From an uncultured SAR86 cluster bacterium (GTDB lineage: Bacteria > Pseudomonadota > Gammaproteobacteria > Magnimaribacterales > D2472): 32,586 nucleotides of DNA. A model generated the notes under the pieces. That model did not search any database. It was given only the letters and a program-made list of their open reading frames with translations, and was not told the DNA's origin. Below, in pieces: positions 15,687 through 23,355 of the stretch. Where the stretch lies: positions 1 to 32,586 of the forward strand of contig CACEHH010000011.1 in NCBI GenBank assembly GCA_902559345.1, given 5' to 3'. The position numbers and the translations under genes are program-made. Numbering within the stretch: the stretch's first letter is position 1; each line of letters begins with the position of its first letter.

Positions 15687-16826
15687 ATGAAACTAGTATT
15701 AACTGAAGAAGAACAATTTTTAAAAGATACTGCAAAAAGCTTTGCAGATGAAAGATCTCCAATAACACACTTTAGATCTCTAAGAGATAAGAATGATCCT
15801 GTTTTATGGGATGAAGAAGTTTGGAATGAAATGGTGAAGTTAGGGTGGCCAGGCATTCTTATTCCAGAGGAATATGGAGGTTCAAATTTCGGCATAACAG
15901 GAATTGGGGTTGTTCTTAATGAATGTGCAAAAACACTAACCCCCTCTCCTTTGTTTGCAACTGGAGTTTTGGGTGCATATGCCATCACAAATTTTGGAAC
16001 TGATGAACAAAAACAAAATTATCTTCCTAAAATTGTAAGTGGTGACTTAACTACTGCATTGGCAATAGACGAATCTAGTCATCATGATCCAAAGGAAACA
16101 GACGTGACAGCAAAAAAAGAAGGTTCAAATTTTGTTATAGACGGTAAAAAAACCTTTGTTATTGATGGTTCTAGTGCTGATTTATTGATTGTATTAGCGC
16201 GAACATCTGGCAATAAAGGAGATTTTGCTGGATTAACCTTATTTTTAGTTGATAGCAATTCAGCGGGAATTAAAAAAATAAAACTTGATATGGCGGATTC
16301 TAGAAATTATGCAAATATAGTTTTTGATAATGTTGAGATAAGTAATTCTAATGTTTTGGGAGATATAGAAACTGGCGGTGAAACTGTTGAAGATATTCTT
16401 GATATAGGGAGAATTGCCATAGCTTCAGAAATGCTTGGAAATGCTGAAGCAGCTTTTGATACAACCTTAGACTATCTTAAACAAAGAAAACAATTTGGTG
16501 TACTTATTGGTTCATTTCAAGCTCTTCAGCATAGAGCTGCAGAAATGTTTTGTGAGCTTGAACTCACAAAATCTTCAGTCATGGCTGCAATGAAAGCTGC
16601 AGAGGAAGGATCTAATGAATTACAAAGACTTTCTAGTTTAGCAAAAACAATGGCTGGTGAAACTCTTCATTTAGTTTCAAACGAGGCTATTCAAATGCAT
16701 GGTGGAATTGGTGTCACAGATGAATATGATATTGGTTTTTTTCTTAAAAGAGCTAGGGTTGCTGAACAAATTTTTGGAAGTTCAAAATTCCATACAGAGA
16801 GATATGCAAATCTCAGTGGATTTTAG
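15687..16826 (+). CDS. Acyl-CoA dehydrogenase, small (beta-type) subunit of a tandem pair
   Basis: A 379-residue acyl-CoA dehydrogenase homologue placed 6 bp after the larger subunit. It has the N-terminal domain (MKLVLTEEEQFLKDTAKSF), a shortened middle domain with degenerate substrate-binding motifs (DESSHHDPKETD instead of the usual TEP-GSD), and a strong C-terminal domain with RKQFGVLIGSFQALQHRAAEM and QMHGGIGVTDEYDI, typical of the FAD-contact subunit in heteromeric enzymes. Both usual catalytic-Glu positions are non-acidic (IFGSS at the end, DIGRIAIAS in helix G), so it probably needs its partner for the base. No dedicated promoter is seen; it is co-transcribed with the gene before it and probably the acyltransferase after it. 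Confidence 0.9.
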   Translation: MKLVLTEEEQFLKDTAKSFADERSPITHFRSLRDKNDPVLWDEEVWNEMVKLGWPGILIPEEYGGSNFGITGIGVVLNECAKTLTPSPLFATGVLGAYAITNFGTDEQKQNYLPKIVSGDLTTALAIDESSHHDPKETDVTAKKEGSNFVIDGKKTFVIDGSSADLLIVLARTSGNKGDFAGLTLFLVDSNSAGIKKIKLDMADSRNYANIVFDNVEISNSNVLGDIETGGETVEDILDIGRIAIASEMLGNAEAAFDTTLDYLKQRKQFGVLIGSFQALQHRAAEMFCELELTKSSVMAAMKAAEEGSNELQRLSSLAKTMAGETLHLVSNEAIQMHGGIGVTDEYDIGFFLKRARVAEQIFGSSKFHTERYANLSGF

Positions 16827-16844
16827 GAGATTATTTGCAATAAA

Positions 16845-17732
16845 ATGAAGAAGATTAAATCAAGTTTTGTAGGCTTGATAACTTTTATTCTTATAGTTGT
16901 AGAATTGATTATTGGGTTCGGCATTTTAACAATAATTAATATTCCTAGAATTATTTTCCCATTTAAATTTTTTAAAGTTTTACTTAGTAAAGTTTCAAAC
17001 TATATTGGAGACATAACAGTTTATGGTCTTAAATTAATTATGTTAATCATGCATGGTAATAACATTAATGTAATTGATGATACTGATGAATATGCTCGAG
17101 ATAAATGGTATATGGCAATGTCTAATCATCAATCTTGGGCAGATATCTTTATCCTTTTGGTTGTGGCGAATTACAAAATTCCTTTACTAAAGTTTTTTAT
17201 GAAAAAAGAGCTTTGGTGGATTCCTTTTATCTTCTTGGCTAACAAAACTCTTAATATGCCATTTGTAAATAGACATTCTAAAGATGCGATTGAAAAGGAT
17301 CCATCTCTTAGAATGAAGGACTATAAAAATACTATAAAGTCTTGCAAGAGATTTTTAAGAAGTCCTTCAACTATTTTTAGTTATGCTGAAGGAACAAGAT
17401 TTACAAAAGAAAAACATGTCAACCAAAGCTCTCCATATAAAAATTTATTGACTCCTAAAACTGGTGGATTGGCAACATCTTTATCAGCAATACCAAACAT
17501 AGATACTTTAGTAGATTATTCTATAGTTTATAAGAGCAATAAAAGAGATGCATGGTCTTTTTTAAGTGGCGAAATGAAAAATGTGACAGTTTTAGTAAAA
17601 AAATATGAAATTCCAAATAGTCTTAAAAATAAAAATTACTCAGAAGATAGCGGATATAGAGAAGATTTTAAGACTTGGATTGAAAAAATATGGCAATCAA
17701 AAGACAACGATATTGAAAAACTAAAGATTTAA
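16845..17732 (+). CDS. PlsC/YihG-like 1-acyl-glycerol-phosphate acyltransferase family protein
   Basis: Membrane-bound acyltransferase of the lysophosphatidate family, which moves acyl groups onto lysophospholipid acceptors. The 295 residues begin with a hydrophobic segment (about 8-34) and a second at 55-70. The HX4D catalytic motif is H95-D100 in SNHQSWAD; the acceptor-binding EGTR motif is 182-185 in SYAEGTRF, where Pro is replaced by Ala. NRHSKDA (142-148) corresponds to the third block. The overall pattern is closer to YihG-like enzymes than to PlsC itself. It follows the dehydrogenase pair by 18 bp, with GGAGA just after the preceding stop. Its 3' end overlaps the convergent RraA-like gene by 12 bp. 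Confidence 0.88.
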   Translation: MKKIKSSFVGLITFILIVVELIIGFGILTIINIPRIIFPFKFFKVLLSKVSNYIGDITVYGLKLIMLIMHGNNINVIDDTDEYARDKWYMAMSNHQSWADIFILLVVANYKIPLLKFFMKKELWWIPFIFLANKTLNMPFVNRHSKDAIEKDPSLRMKDYKNTIKSCKRFLRSPSTIFSYAEGTRFTKEKHVNQSSPYKNLLTPKTGGLATSLSAIPNIDTLVDYSIVYKSNKRDAWSFLSGEMKNVTVLVKKYEIPNSLKNKNYSEDSGYREDFKTWIEKIWQSKDNDIEKLKI

Positions 17733-18206
17733 TTCTTTTCTACTAACAACCCATCCGTTTGTATCAACATAAATCCAATCGCCTGGATTAATTTGAACGT
17801 TGCCAATTTCAATTTGAACATCTTTTTCTCCGACACCAATAGATTTATCAGTTTTTTTTGGGTATGGATTCAAGGCATATACTCCAATTTTAATATTCTT
17901 TATTACTTCTATATCTCTAATACATCCATTTGTAATTATGCCATTCCAGTTATTATCAAAAGCTTTCTTAGCTATTTGATCTCCAACCATTGAACATAAT
18001 TCAATGCCTGTATGATTTATAAATAGAACCTTGCCGTCTCCATCTTGATTAATTAGTTCTTTAACAATGCTGTTTGAATGTTCACATTTCGCAGTATGAA
18101 GCTGGCCATAGAATTTGCTTATGCCTCCATAGGAAGTTAAAAATAAATTCCCTATCTGAATATCTTCATTTCCATCACATATATCAGGCACTGTAAAATT
18201 TTTCAT
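17721..18206 (-). CDS. RraA-like / HMG-aldolase-family protein
   Basis: Member of the RraA fold family: E. coli RraA (also 161 residues) binds and inhibits RNase E, while relatives are class II 4-hydroxy-4-methyl-2-oxoglutarate aldolases or oxaloacetate decarboxylases. Similarity to RraA covers the whole length: TVPDICDGNEDIQI, FLTSYGGISKFYGQLHTAKC, GVGEKDVQIEIGNVQINPGDWIYVDTNG. Unlike E. coli RraA it has GDQ and RD separated so as to give D-X20-R-D (GDQIAKKAF...NGCIRD), the metal/substrate signature of the active aldolases. It may therefore be an enzyme rather than, or as well as, an RNase E regulator. It starts 75 bp from the divergent flavin enzyme gene; TAAAAT and AGG lie just upstream. 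Confidence 0.85.
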   Translation of the reverse strand: MKNFTVPDICDGNEDIQIGNLFLTSYGGISKFYGQLHTAKCEHSNSIVKELINQDGDGKVLFINHTGIELCSMVGDQIAKKAFDNNWNGIITNGCIRDIEVIKNIKIGVYALNPYPKKTDKSIGVGEKDVQIEIGNVQINPGDWIYVDTNGWVVSRKELNL

Positions 18207-18281
18207 AATGACCTATTTTAATTCATTCTAAATTTAAAGTAAGTAATATAAACTATGATTAGATATTTTTAAGGAGAGATT

Positions 18282-19436
18282 ATGAAATCACAAATTTGCG
18301 ATATTCTAAATATTGAATTTCCATTAGTTGCATTCAGTCATTGTAGAGATGTGGTAGCTGCAGTATCAAAAGCTGGAGGAATGGGTGTCCTAGGAGCTGT
18401 TGGCCTTACTCCTGAAAAATTAGAGATAGAGTTAAATTGGATAGATGAGCATGTGGGTGGGAAGCCGTATGGAGTAGATGTATTAGTTCCAAACTCTTAT
18501 GTTGGCAAAGGAGAAAATTTAACAACTGAAGATCTCAGAGCTATGATTCCTCAAGAACATAGAGAGTTTAGAGCAGATATACTTGATCAACATGATATTG
18601 ATTCATCAGATCTGAGGGGTGATTCAGAATCACATAAAGCAGAACAAAGCTCAAATCAAGTTTTGGGTGCAGGTCTAGATGGAGCTAAAGAAGTTCTAGA
18701 AGTTGCATTCTCTCACCCTATTGGACTTGTAGCTAATGCTCTAGGAGTTCCGCCTAAATGGATGTTGGATATGGGCAAACAAAATAATGTTCCGGTAGCG
18801 GCACTTGTTGGTGCTAAACAACATGCTGTAAAACAAGCAGAGGCTGGTGTAGATATTATTGTTGTATCAGGAACTGAAGGTGGTGGTCATTGTGGAAGTG
18901 TATCAACTATGGTTCTAGTTCCTGAGGTTAGAAGAGCACTTAAACCTTATGGGGATGTTCCTATTCTTGCTGCAGGCGGTATTTGTACTGGAGAGCAAAT
19001 GGCTGGTGTTATGGCTATGGGAGCTGATGGTGTTTGGTGTGCATCAGTATTCTTACCAACAACTGAAGCTGAGACATCAGACAATATAAAAGAAAAACTA
19101 GTAGCAGCATCTTCAAGCCATACTGTTAGATCAAAGAGCAGAACTGGTAAACATTCAAGACAACTTACTTCTCCTTGGGTTGAAGCATGGGAAGATAAAG
19201 ATGCACCAGAACCACTTCCAATGCCACTTCAAACAATGGTAAGTGAGCCAGCTCTTAGAAAAGTAGCTGATCAAGCTGCCATTGGTCATGAAGGCGCAAA
19301 ACAACTCGAAACATACTGGGTTGGCCAAGGTATTGGGCTAGTAAATGAAAGCATAGGCGCGGGACAAACAGTTCAAAAATTTAAAGAAGAATTCATTGAA
19401 TCCTATGAGCGAATTAATGGTTTTTTTGACAACTAA
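18282..19436 (+). CDS. FMN-dependent nitronate monooxygenase-like oxidoreductase (2-nitropropane dioxygenase family)
   Basis: TIM-barrel FMN enzyme of 384 residues related to nitronate monooxygenases and NAD(P)H-dependent flavin oxidoreductases. The N-terminus has the barrel-entry pattern FPLVAFSHCRDVVAAVSKAGGMGVLG; SGTEGGGHCGSVSTMVLVPEV (about 197-217) is the FMN-phosphate/active-site region, and ILAAGGICTGEQMAGVMAMGADGVWCASVF is the second phosphate loop. The insertion at about residues 80-145 (LRAMIPQEHREFRADILDQHDID) marks a longer subgroup common in acyl-CoA-catabolic bacteria, so nitroalkanes need not be the substrate. An excellent Shine-Dalgarno (AAGGAG, 18271-18276) lies 5 nt before the ATG; a TATGAT at 18254-18259 is a possible -10. 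Confidence 0.86.
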   Translation: MKSQICDILNIEFPLVAFSHCRDVVAAVSKAGGMGVLGAVGLTPEKLEIELNWIDEHVGGKPYGVDVLVPNSYVGKGENLTTEDLRAMIPQEHREFRADILDQHDIDSSDLRGDSESHKAEQSSNQVLGAGLDGAKEVLEVAFSHPIGLVANALGVPPKWMLDMGKQNNVPVAALVGAKQHAVKQAEAGVDIIVVSGTEGGGHCGSVSTMVLVPEVRRALKPYGDVPILAAGGICTGEQMAGVMAMGADGVWCASVFLPTTEAETSDNIKEKLVAASSSHTVRSKSRTGKHSRQLTSPWVEAWEDKDAPEPLPMPLQTMVSEPALRKVADQAAIGHEGAKQLETYWVGQGIGLVNESIGAGQTVQKFKEEFIESYERINGFFDN

Positions 19437-19459
19437 AAAACGTATTGGACTTTCTTTAA

Positions 19460-21400
19460 TTGCTTAAACTTAAATATTTTTTTAAAAAATCTTTCATAAT
19501 ATTTTGCTTTCTTTTGTCAGTTCTAACTGTTTTGTTAATCTTTAATTATTTTAAACCATTGGAAAAAATTAAAATAAACCACTCTCTATATGATGAAGTT
19601 AAGATCTTAAATATAGATGGAAAAAAATTTAGAGATCTAAATAAAAATAATAAATTAGATGTATATGAAGACTATAGAGTCGATTCTGTGAAAAGAAGTG
19701 AGGACCTTATTAGTCAAATGAGTCTTGAAGAAAAGATTGGTCAAATGTTTCATCCACCTTTTATTCTAAAGCCTGATTTATGGATGTTTATCTATGAAAT
19801 AGCGATAAGAGGTAATAGATTAACTGAATCTCAGATTCTCTTTGATAATATTTCGCATTTCAACCTTTATGGGAACCCTAGCCCCGAGGAATTAGCTAAT
19901 AAAATAAATGATTTTCAAGAAATAGCATCAAGAACAAGATTGGGTATACCAATTACAATAAGTTCTGATCCTATCCATGAGGTTCCTAAAGGTGGAGGAG
20001 TTGCTTCTTTTTCAATTGATGGGTTTTCAAAATGGCCTTCTCAGCTTGGATTTGCAGCAACAAATAATCCGTCAATAGTTAAAAATTTTGGTGAAATTGC
20101 AAAGGAAGAATATCTTGCAGTAGGCATTAGAACTGCCCTGCATCCAATGTCTGATTTAGCGACAGAGCCTCGATGGGCTAGAAACTTTGGTACATTTGGC
20201 TCTAATGCATTACTTTCCAGCGAAATGACCATAGCATATATGAATGGATTTCAAGGCAATAAAATTAATAACAGAAGTGTTCATACAATGGTTAAGCACT
20301 TTCCCGGTGGCGGGCCGCAAGAAGATGGATTAGATCCTCATTTATTTAGTGGGAAAAATCAAACCTATCCAGCCGATAATTTTGATTATCACTTAATACC
20401 TTTTGAAGAAGCAATTGCAAATAACTTAAAGGTAATAATGCCTTATTATGGAATACCCATTTCTCAAACAAGTGAAGACGTGGCTATGGCATACAACAAA
20501 TACATTCTTACAAATTTATTAAGAGAGCGCCTTGATTTTAATGGAGTTATTTGTTCAGATTGGGGGATTATAACTGGTCGGCATTGGGGAGTGGAATCTC
20601 TTTCTATTGAAGAAAGATATAAAAAATCTATCAACGCAGGGATTGATCAATATGGAGGCGAATCAGATACTTCATATTTAATTAAACTAGTTAAAGAAAA
20701 TAAAATTCCTGAAGAAAGAATCAATGAGTCGGTAAAGAGAATCTTAATTAATAAATTTGAATTAGGTTTATTTGATAATCCTTATGTGAATGAGAATGAA
20801 GTAAAGTCAAAAGTTAATACCAAAGAAAATATAGAAGCCGGGCTAGACGCACAAAGAAAATCTATAGTTTTACTTGAAAATAAAGATGTCTTGCCTCTTA
20901 AGAAAAAAACTAAAATTTTTATAGATGGTCTAGATAAAGATATTGGTAAAAAATATGGTAGTGTTGTTGATAATCCTTCTGATGCTGATGTAATAATAAT
21001 GTATGTACATACGGTATTTAATGGCAATCAAGAATCTGGTTTAAATCGATTATTTGATAATTTTTTAAGCACTTTATTTCCAAATGGGGATTTAAATTTT
21101 AATAGTGAAATAAAATCGAAAATTAAAAAATACTCCAAAAATAATGAGCTAGTAATAGTTGTGGATTTAAACAGACCTGCGATTTTAGAGGATATTAAAG
21201 ATTATTCATCGGCTCTTATTGGAACTTTTGGTGTTTTAGATGAAATTATATTTGAAGGAATTTTTGGGGAGTTTAATCCATCAGGCAGGCTGCCATTTGA
21301 AATACCCTCATCAATGGAAACTGTCCTAAATCAAAAAGAGGATTTGCCTGACGACTCTGAAGATCCAACTTATGAATATGGATATGGTATTAGTTATTAA
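19460..21400 (+). CDS. Exported or membrane-anchored GH3 glycoside hydrolase (beta-glucosidase-like)
   Basis: Family 3 exo-glycosidase of 646 residues. Residues 8-29 are a hydrophobic signal anchor after a basic start (KKSFIIFCFLLSV). Residues 59-70 (DLNKNNKLDVYE) form a textbook EF-hand calcium loop. The catalytic domain has MSLEEKIGQMF (87-97), VKHFPGGGPQEDG (278-290) and the nucleophile D367 in VICSDWG; the C-terminal alpha/beta domain ends with FNPSGRLPFEIP and a TYEYGYGISY tail. It lacks the fibronectin-III domain of longer enzymes. The frame opens directly after a TAA, and the first ATG is codon 87, so the TTG at 19460 is the only start that keeps the signal and EF-hand; no clear Shine-Dalgarno is seen. 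Its stop shares bases with the convergent msr gene. Confidence 0.9.
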   Translation: MLKLKYFFKKSFIIFCFLLSVLTVLLIFNYFKPLEKIKINHSLYDEVKILNIDGKKFRDLNKNNKLDVYEDYRVDSVKRSEDLISQMSLEEKIGQMFHPPFILKPDLWMFIYEIAIRGNRLTESQILFDNISHFNLYGNPSPEELANKINDFQEIASRTRLGIPITISSDPIHEVPKGGGVASFSIDGFSKWPSQLGFAATNNPSIVKNFGEIAKEEYLAVGIRTALHPMSDLATEPRWARNFGTFGSNALLSSEMTIAYMNGFQGNKINNRSVHTMVKHFPGGGPQEDGLDPHLFSGKNQTYPADNFDYHLIPFEEAIANNLKVIMPYYGIPISQTSEDVAMAYNKYILTNLLRERLDFNGVICSDWGIITGRHWGVESLSIEERYKKSINAGIDQYGGESDTSYLIKLVKENKIPEERINESVKRILINKFELGLFDNPYVNENEVKSKVNTKENIEAGLDAQRKSIVLLENKDVLPLKKKTKIFIDGLDKDIGKKYGSVVDNPSDADVIIMYVHTVFNGNQESGLNRLFDNFLSTLFPNGDLNFNSEIKSKIKKYSKNNELVIVVDLNRPAILEDIKDYSSALIGTFGVLDEIIFEGIFGEFNPSGRLPFEIPSSMETVLNQKEDLPDDSEDPTYEYGYGISY

Positions 21401-22656
21401 CTAATTTTCTTTCTGGCTTTGAATTCTAAAACTGTTGCATTAATACAATATCTTGGCATTCCATTTGGACCATCATCAAAAACATGGCCAAGATGTATAT
21501 CTGAAGATACTGACCTAATTTCAGTTCTTCTCATACCATAACTATTATCAGGTAACTCATATACAGAGCCATCAACTGGCTTGGTAAATGAAAGCCATCC
21601 AGAACGAGAAACAAATCTATCATCAGTATCAAATAGTGGTTCTCCGCTTAACTTATCTATAAAAACTCCGTCAGGCGTATTTTTAAAAATCTGATATTCT
21701 TTACAAAACCTTGAGTCAGTTCCTTTATTAAAAGCAACATTGTATGCCTCGGTATTACCCAATTTAAATCTACCTAAAATTTGATAGAAATCTTTAGATT
21801 CTATATATCCCTGATAACTATAAACCTCTTTTCCATCCTCTAAAAAAATTACAGAGGGAGTTGCCCAAGTTGGCGATTTAATTTGTAATCCATGAAGCTG
21901 ATCTGAGGTCCTGTATGTTAATGGGATGCTGCCTTTGTACTTATTTGTGACATCATTTTTAAGTTTTTCGCAGTAAGGACAATAATCTTGTGAATCTAAA
22001 ATTAAAATATGCTTTCCAGCAAGTAAGTTAGTGTTATCAAGAAAATCTTTTGCATTTTGATTAAAAACAATGCCTGTAGAAAGATCTGGACAGTAGCCAT
22101 TTGGATTCTTTTTTAAATAGTCTTGATGATAGTCCTCCGCGAGATAAAAATTATCTAGCGGTTCAAGTTTTGTAGCAATTTTTCCATACCCACCATCATT
22201 TAGCAAAATCTGATACATATTCATTAATCTTATTGCGAGATTTTTTTGGGATTCGTCTTCAAAAAGAATTGTTGATCTGTATTGAGTTCCAACATCATTG
22301 CCTTGTCTGTTGTATTGTGTTGGATTATGACTTTCAAAGAAATGCATTAAAATTTCTTCTAAAGTTATTGCATTACTATTGAATGTAATTTTCACAACTT
22401 CAGCAAAATTGTTTTCGTTGTATTTATTCTTAAATTGAATTATTGATCTATAGTTAGGCTTAACACCATAGCCATTTGCATAACCAGATTCTGCATCAAT
22501 AACTCCTTCAAGCGCCTCATAGCCCTTTTCAGCACCCCAAAAACAACCGGAACCAAGATAAATAGTTTGAATATGGTTCGTTTGATTTCCACAAATACTT
22601 GGAGCTGCAAGAAACGCAATCAAGAAGTATGCAAATGATTTTTTATTTATCTTCAT
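21397..22656 (-). CDS. msrAB: Exported MsrA - thioredoxin-like - MsrB fusion methionine sulfoxide reductase
   Basis: Repairs oxidised methionine, probably in the periplasm. Of 419 residues, 1-22 are a signal peptide (KKSFAYFLIAFLAAPSICG). MsrA occupies about 28-195 with the catalytic C38 in GSGCFWGAEKGYE, plus GNDVGTQYRSTI and YHQDYLKKNPNGYC. Residues about 208-297 are a thioredoxin-like domain with C226-P-Y-C229 and the cis-Pro block ATPSVIFL. MsrB occupies about 300-413 with SGEPLFD, SGWLSFTKP (family: SGWPSF), MRRTEIRS, HLGHVFDDGP and catalytic C404 in PRYCIN; the MsrB zinc CxxC pairs are absent. Neisserial PilB has thioredoxin first, so the domain order differs here. The ATG overlaps the end of the GST gene by 14 bp. 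Confidence 0.93.
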   Translation of the reverse strand: MKINKKSFAYFLIAFLAAPSICGNQTNHIQTIYLGSGCFWGAEKGYEALEGVIDAESGYANGYGVKPNYRSIIQFKNKYNENNFAEVVKITFNSNAITLEEILMHFFESHNPTQYNRQGNDVGTQYRSTILFEDESQKNLAIRLMNMYQILLNDGGYGKIATKLEPLDNFYLAEDYHQDYLKKNPNGYCPDLSTGIVFNQNAKDFLDNTNLLAGKHILILDSQDYCPYCEKLKNDVTNKYKGSIPLTYRTSDQLHGLQIKSPTWATPSVIFLEDGKEVYSYQGYIESKDFYQILGRFKLGNTEAYNVAFNKGTDSRFCKEYQIFKNTPDGVFIDKLSGEPLFDTDDRFVSRSGWLSFTKPVDGSVYELPDNSYGMRRTEIRSVSSDIHLGHVFDDGPNGMPRYCINATVLEFKARKKIS

Positions 22657-23260
22657 ATTTATAACCTTTGCTTTTTAAAAATGCCGGTCTTGAAAATAAA
22701 TTTTCTGACCACCTTTTGATATTTGGCTTAAGCGCTTGCTCTATTCCTAATGTTGTAGCTAAATTTATGGCATAACTCACGCATATATCAGCCAGTGTAA
22801 AACGATTAGAACATAAATACTCTTTATCTTCTAAAGACTTTTCTAAAAGTTTAAGCCTTGAAACAAACCATCTGCTATAACCATCTACTGCAGCATCAGC
22901 AACTCCTGGTTCTTGAAATTTATATCTAAGAACAACAGTTTGAGGAAAAGTCAAAGTTGCATCAGCATGAAATAGCCAATTTAAATAATTTGGATAATCT
23001 TTTTCATCTGCTTTTACTTGAAGGTCGGTTGGCCCATATTTTTCAACAATATACTGGGAAATTGCAACTGATTCAGTCATTTTAATATCCCCATCAATCA
23101 TATATGGTACAGTTCCAAGAATATTTATATCTAAATATTCTTTCATAAAGACTCTAGGAGGAAATGGCATCATTACTAATTCATAGTCTAAGCCCATCTC
23201 TTCAGCAGTCCATATTGGTCTAACTGCCCTTGAGTTTTCTGTACCGTAAATTTTTATCAT
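22643..23260 (-). CDS. Glutathione S-transferase family protein
   Basis: Cytosolic GST fold of 205 residues. The N-terminal thioredoxin-like domain (1-80) starts IKIYGTENSRAVRPIWTAEEMGLDYE, with the cis-Pro in GTVPYMIDGD and the gamma-glutamyl-binding MTESVAISQYI (about 61-71). The C-terminal helical domain ends with RFTLADICVSYAINLAT and SRPAF, the N-capping box region. No catalytic Tyr or Cys is evident at residues 4-12; S10 is the candidate. It is the first gene of the minus-strand pair with msrAB (overlap 14 bp), which fits a shared role in oxidative or electrophile stress. It diverges from the carboxylase operon; a TATACT on its strand lies within the palindrome at 23301-23328. Confidence 0.88.
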   Translation of the reverse strand: MIKIYGTENSRAVRPIWTAEEMGLDYELVMMPFPPRVFMKEYLDINILGTVPYMIDGDIKMTESVAISQYIVEKYGPTDLQVKADEKDYPNYLNWLFHADATLTFPQTVVLRYKFQEPGVADAAVDGYSRWFVSRLKLLEKSLEDKEYLCSNRFTLADICVSYAINLATTLGIEQALKPNIKRWSENLFSRPAFLKSKGYKYEDK

Positions 23261-23300
23261 TTTTTTTAAAATAAGATTTGAGTATTTTACATCTTAATAG

Positions 23301-23328
23301 TGGTAATATTAAGTATAATATATTACCA
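23301..23328. promoter_or_regulatory. Palindromic candidate operator over the promoter of the acyl-CoA carboxylase operon
   Basis: TGGTAATAT (23301-23309) and ATATTACCA (23320-23328) form a perfect 9-bp inverted repeat with a 10-bp spacer. The spacer contains TATAAT (23314-23319), a plausible -10 for the operon, and on the other strand TATACT (23312-23317), a possible -10 for gst. A repressor bound here would block both directions. The TetR protein encoded third in the operon is the natural candidate. Confidence 0.55.
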
Positions 23329-23355
23329 TTATTAATAATTTTTGCATTTATCATT

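Noticed and set aside
15632-15988. 118-codon minus-strand frame opposite the dehydrogenase pair junction
   Set aside because: Both plus-strand dehydrogenases are well conserved through this stretch; the composition is that of a shadow frame.
19426-19431. TTGACA as a -35 box for the GH3 gene
   Set aside because: It is a perfect hexamer, but no -10-like sequence occurs 16-18 bp downstream and it lies inside the end of the preceding gene.
23278-23355. TTG start 26 codons upstream of the carboxylase beta subunit
   Set aside because: It would read through the palindrome and -10; the ATG at 23356 fits the family length better.
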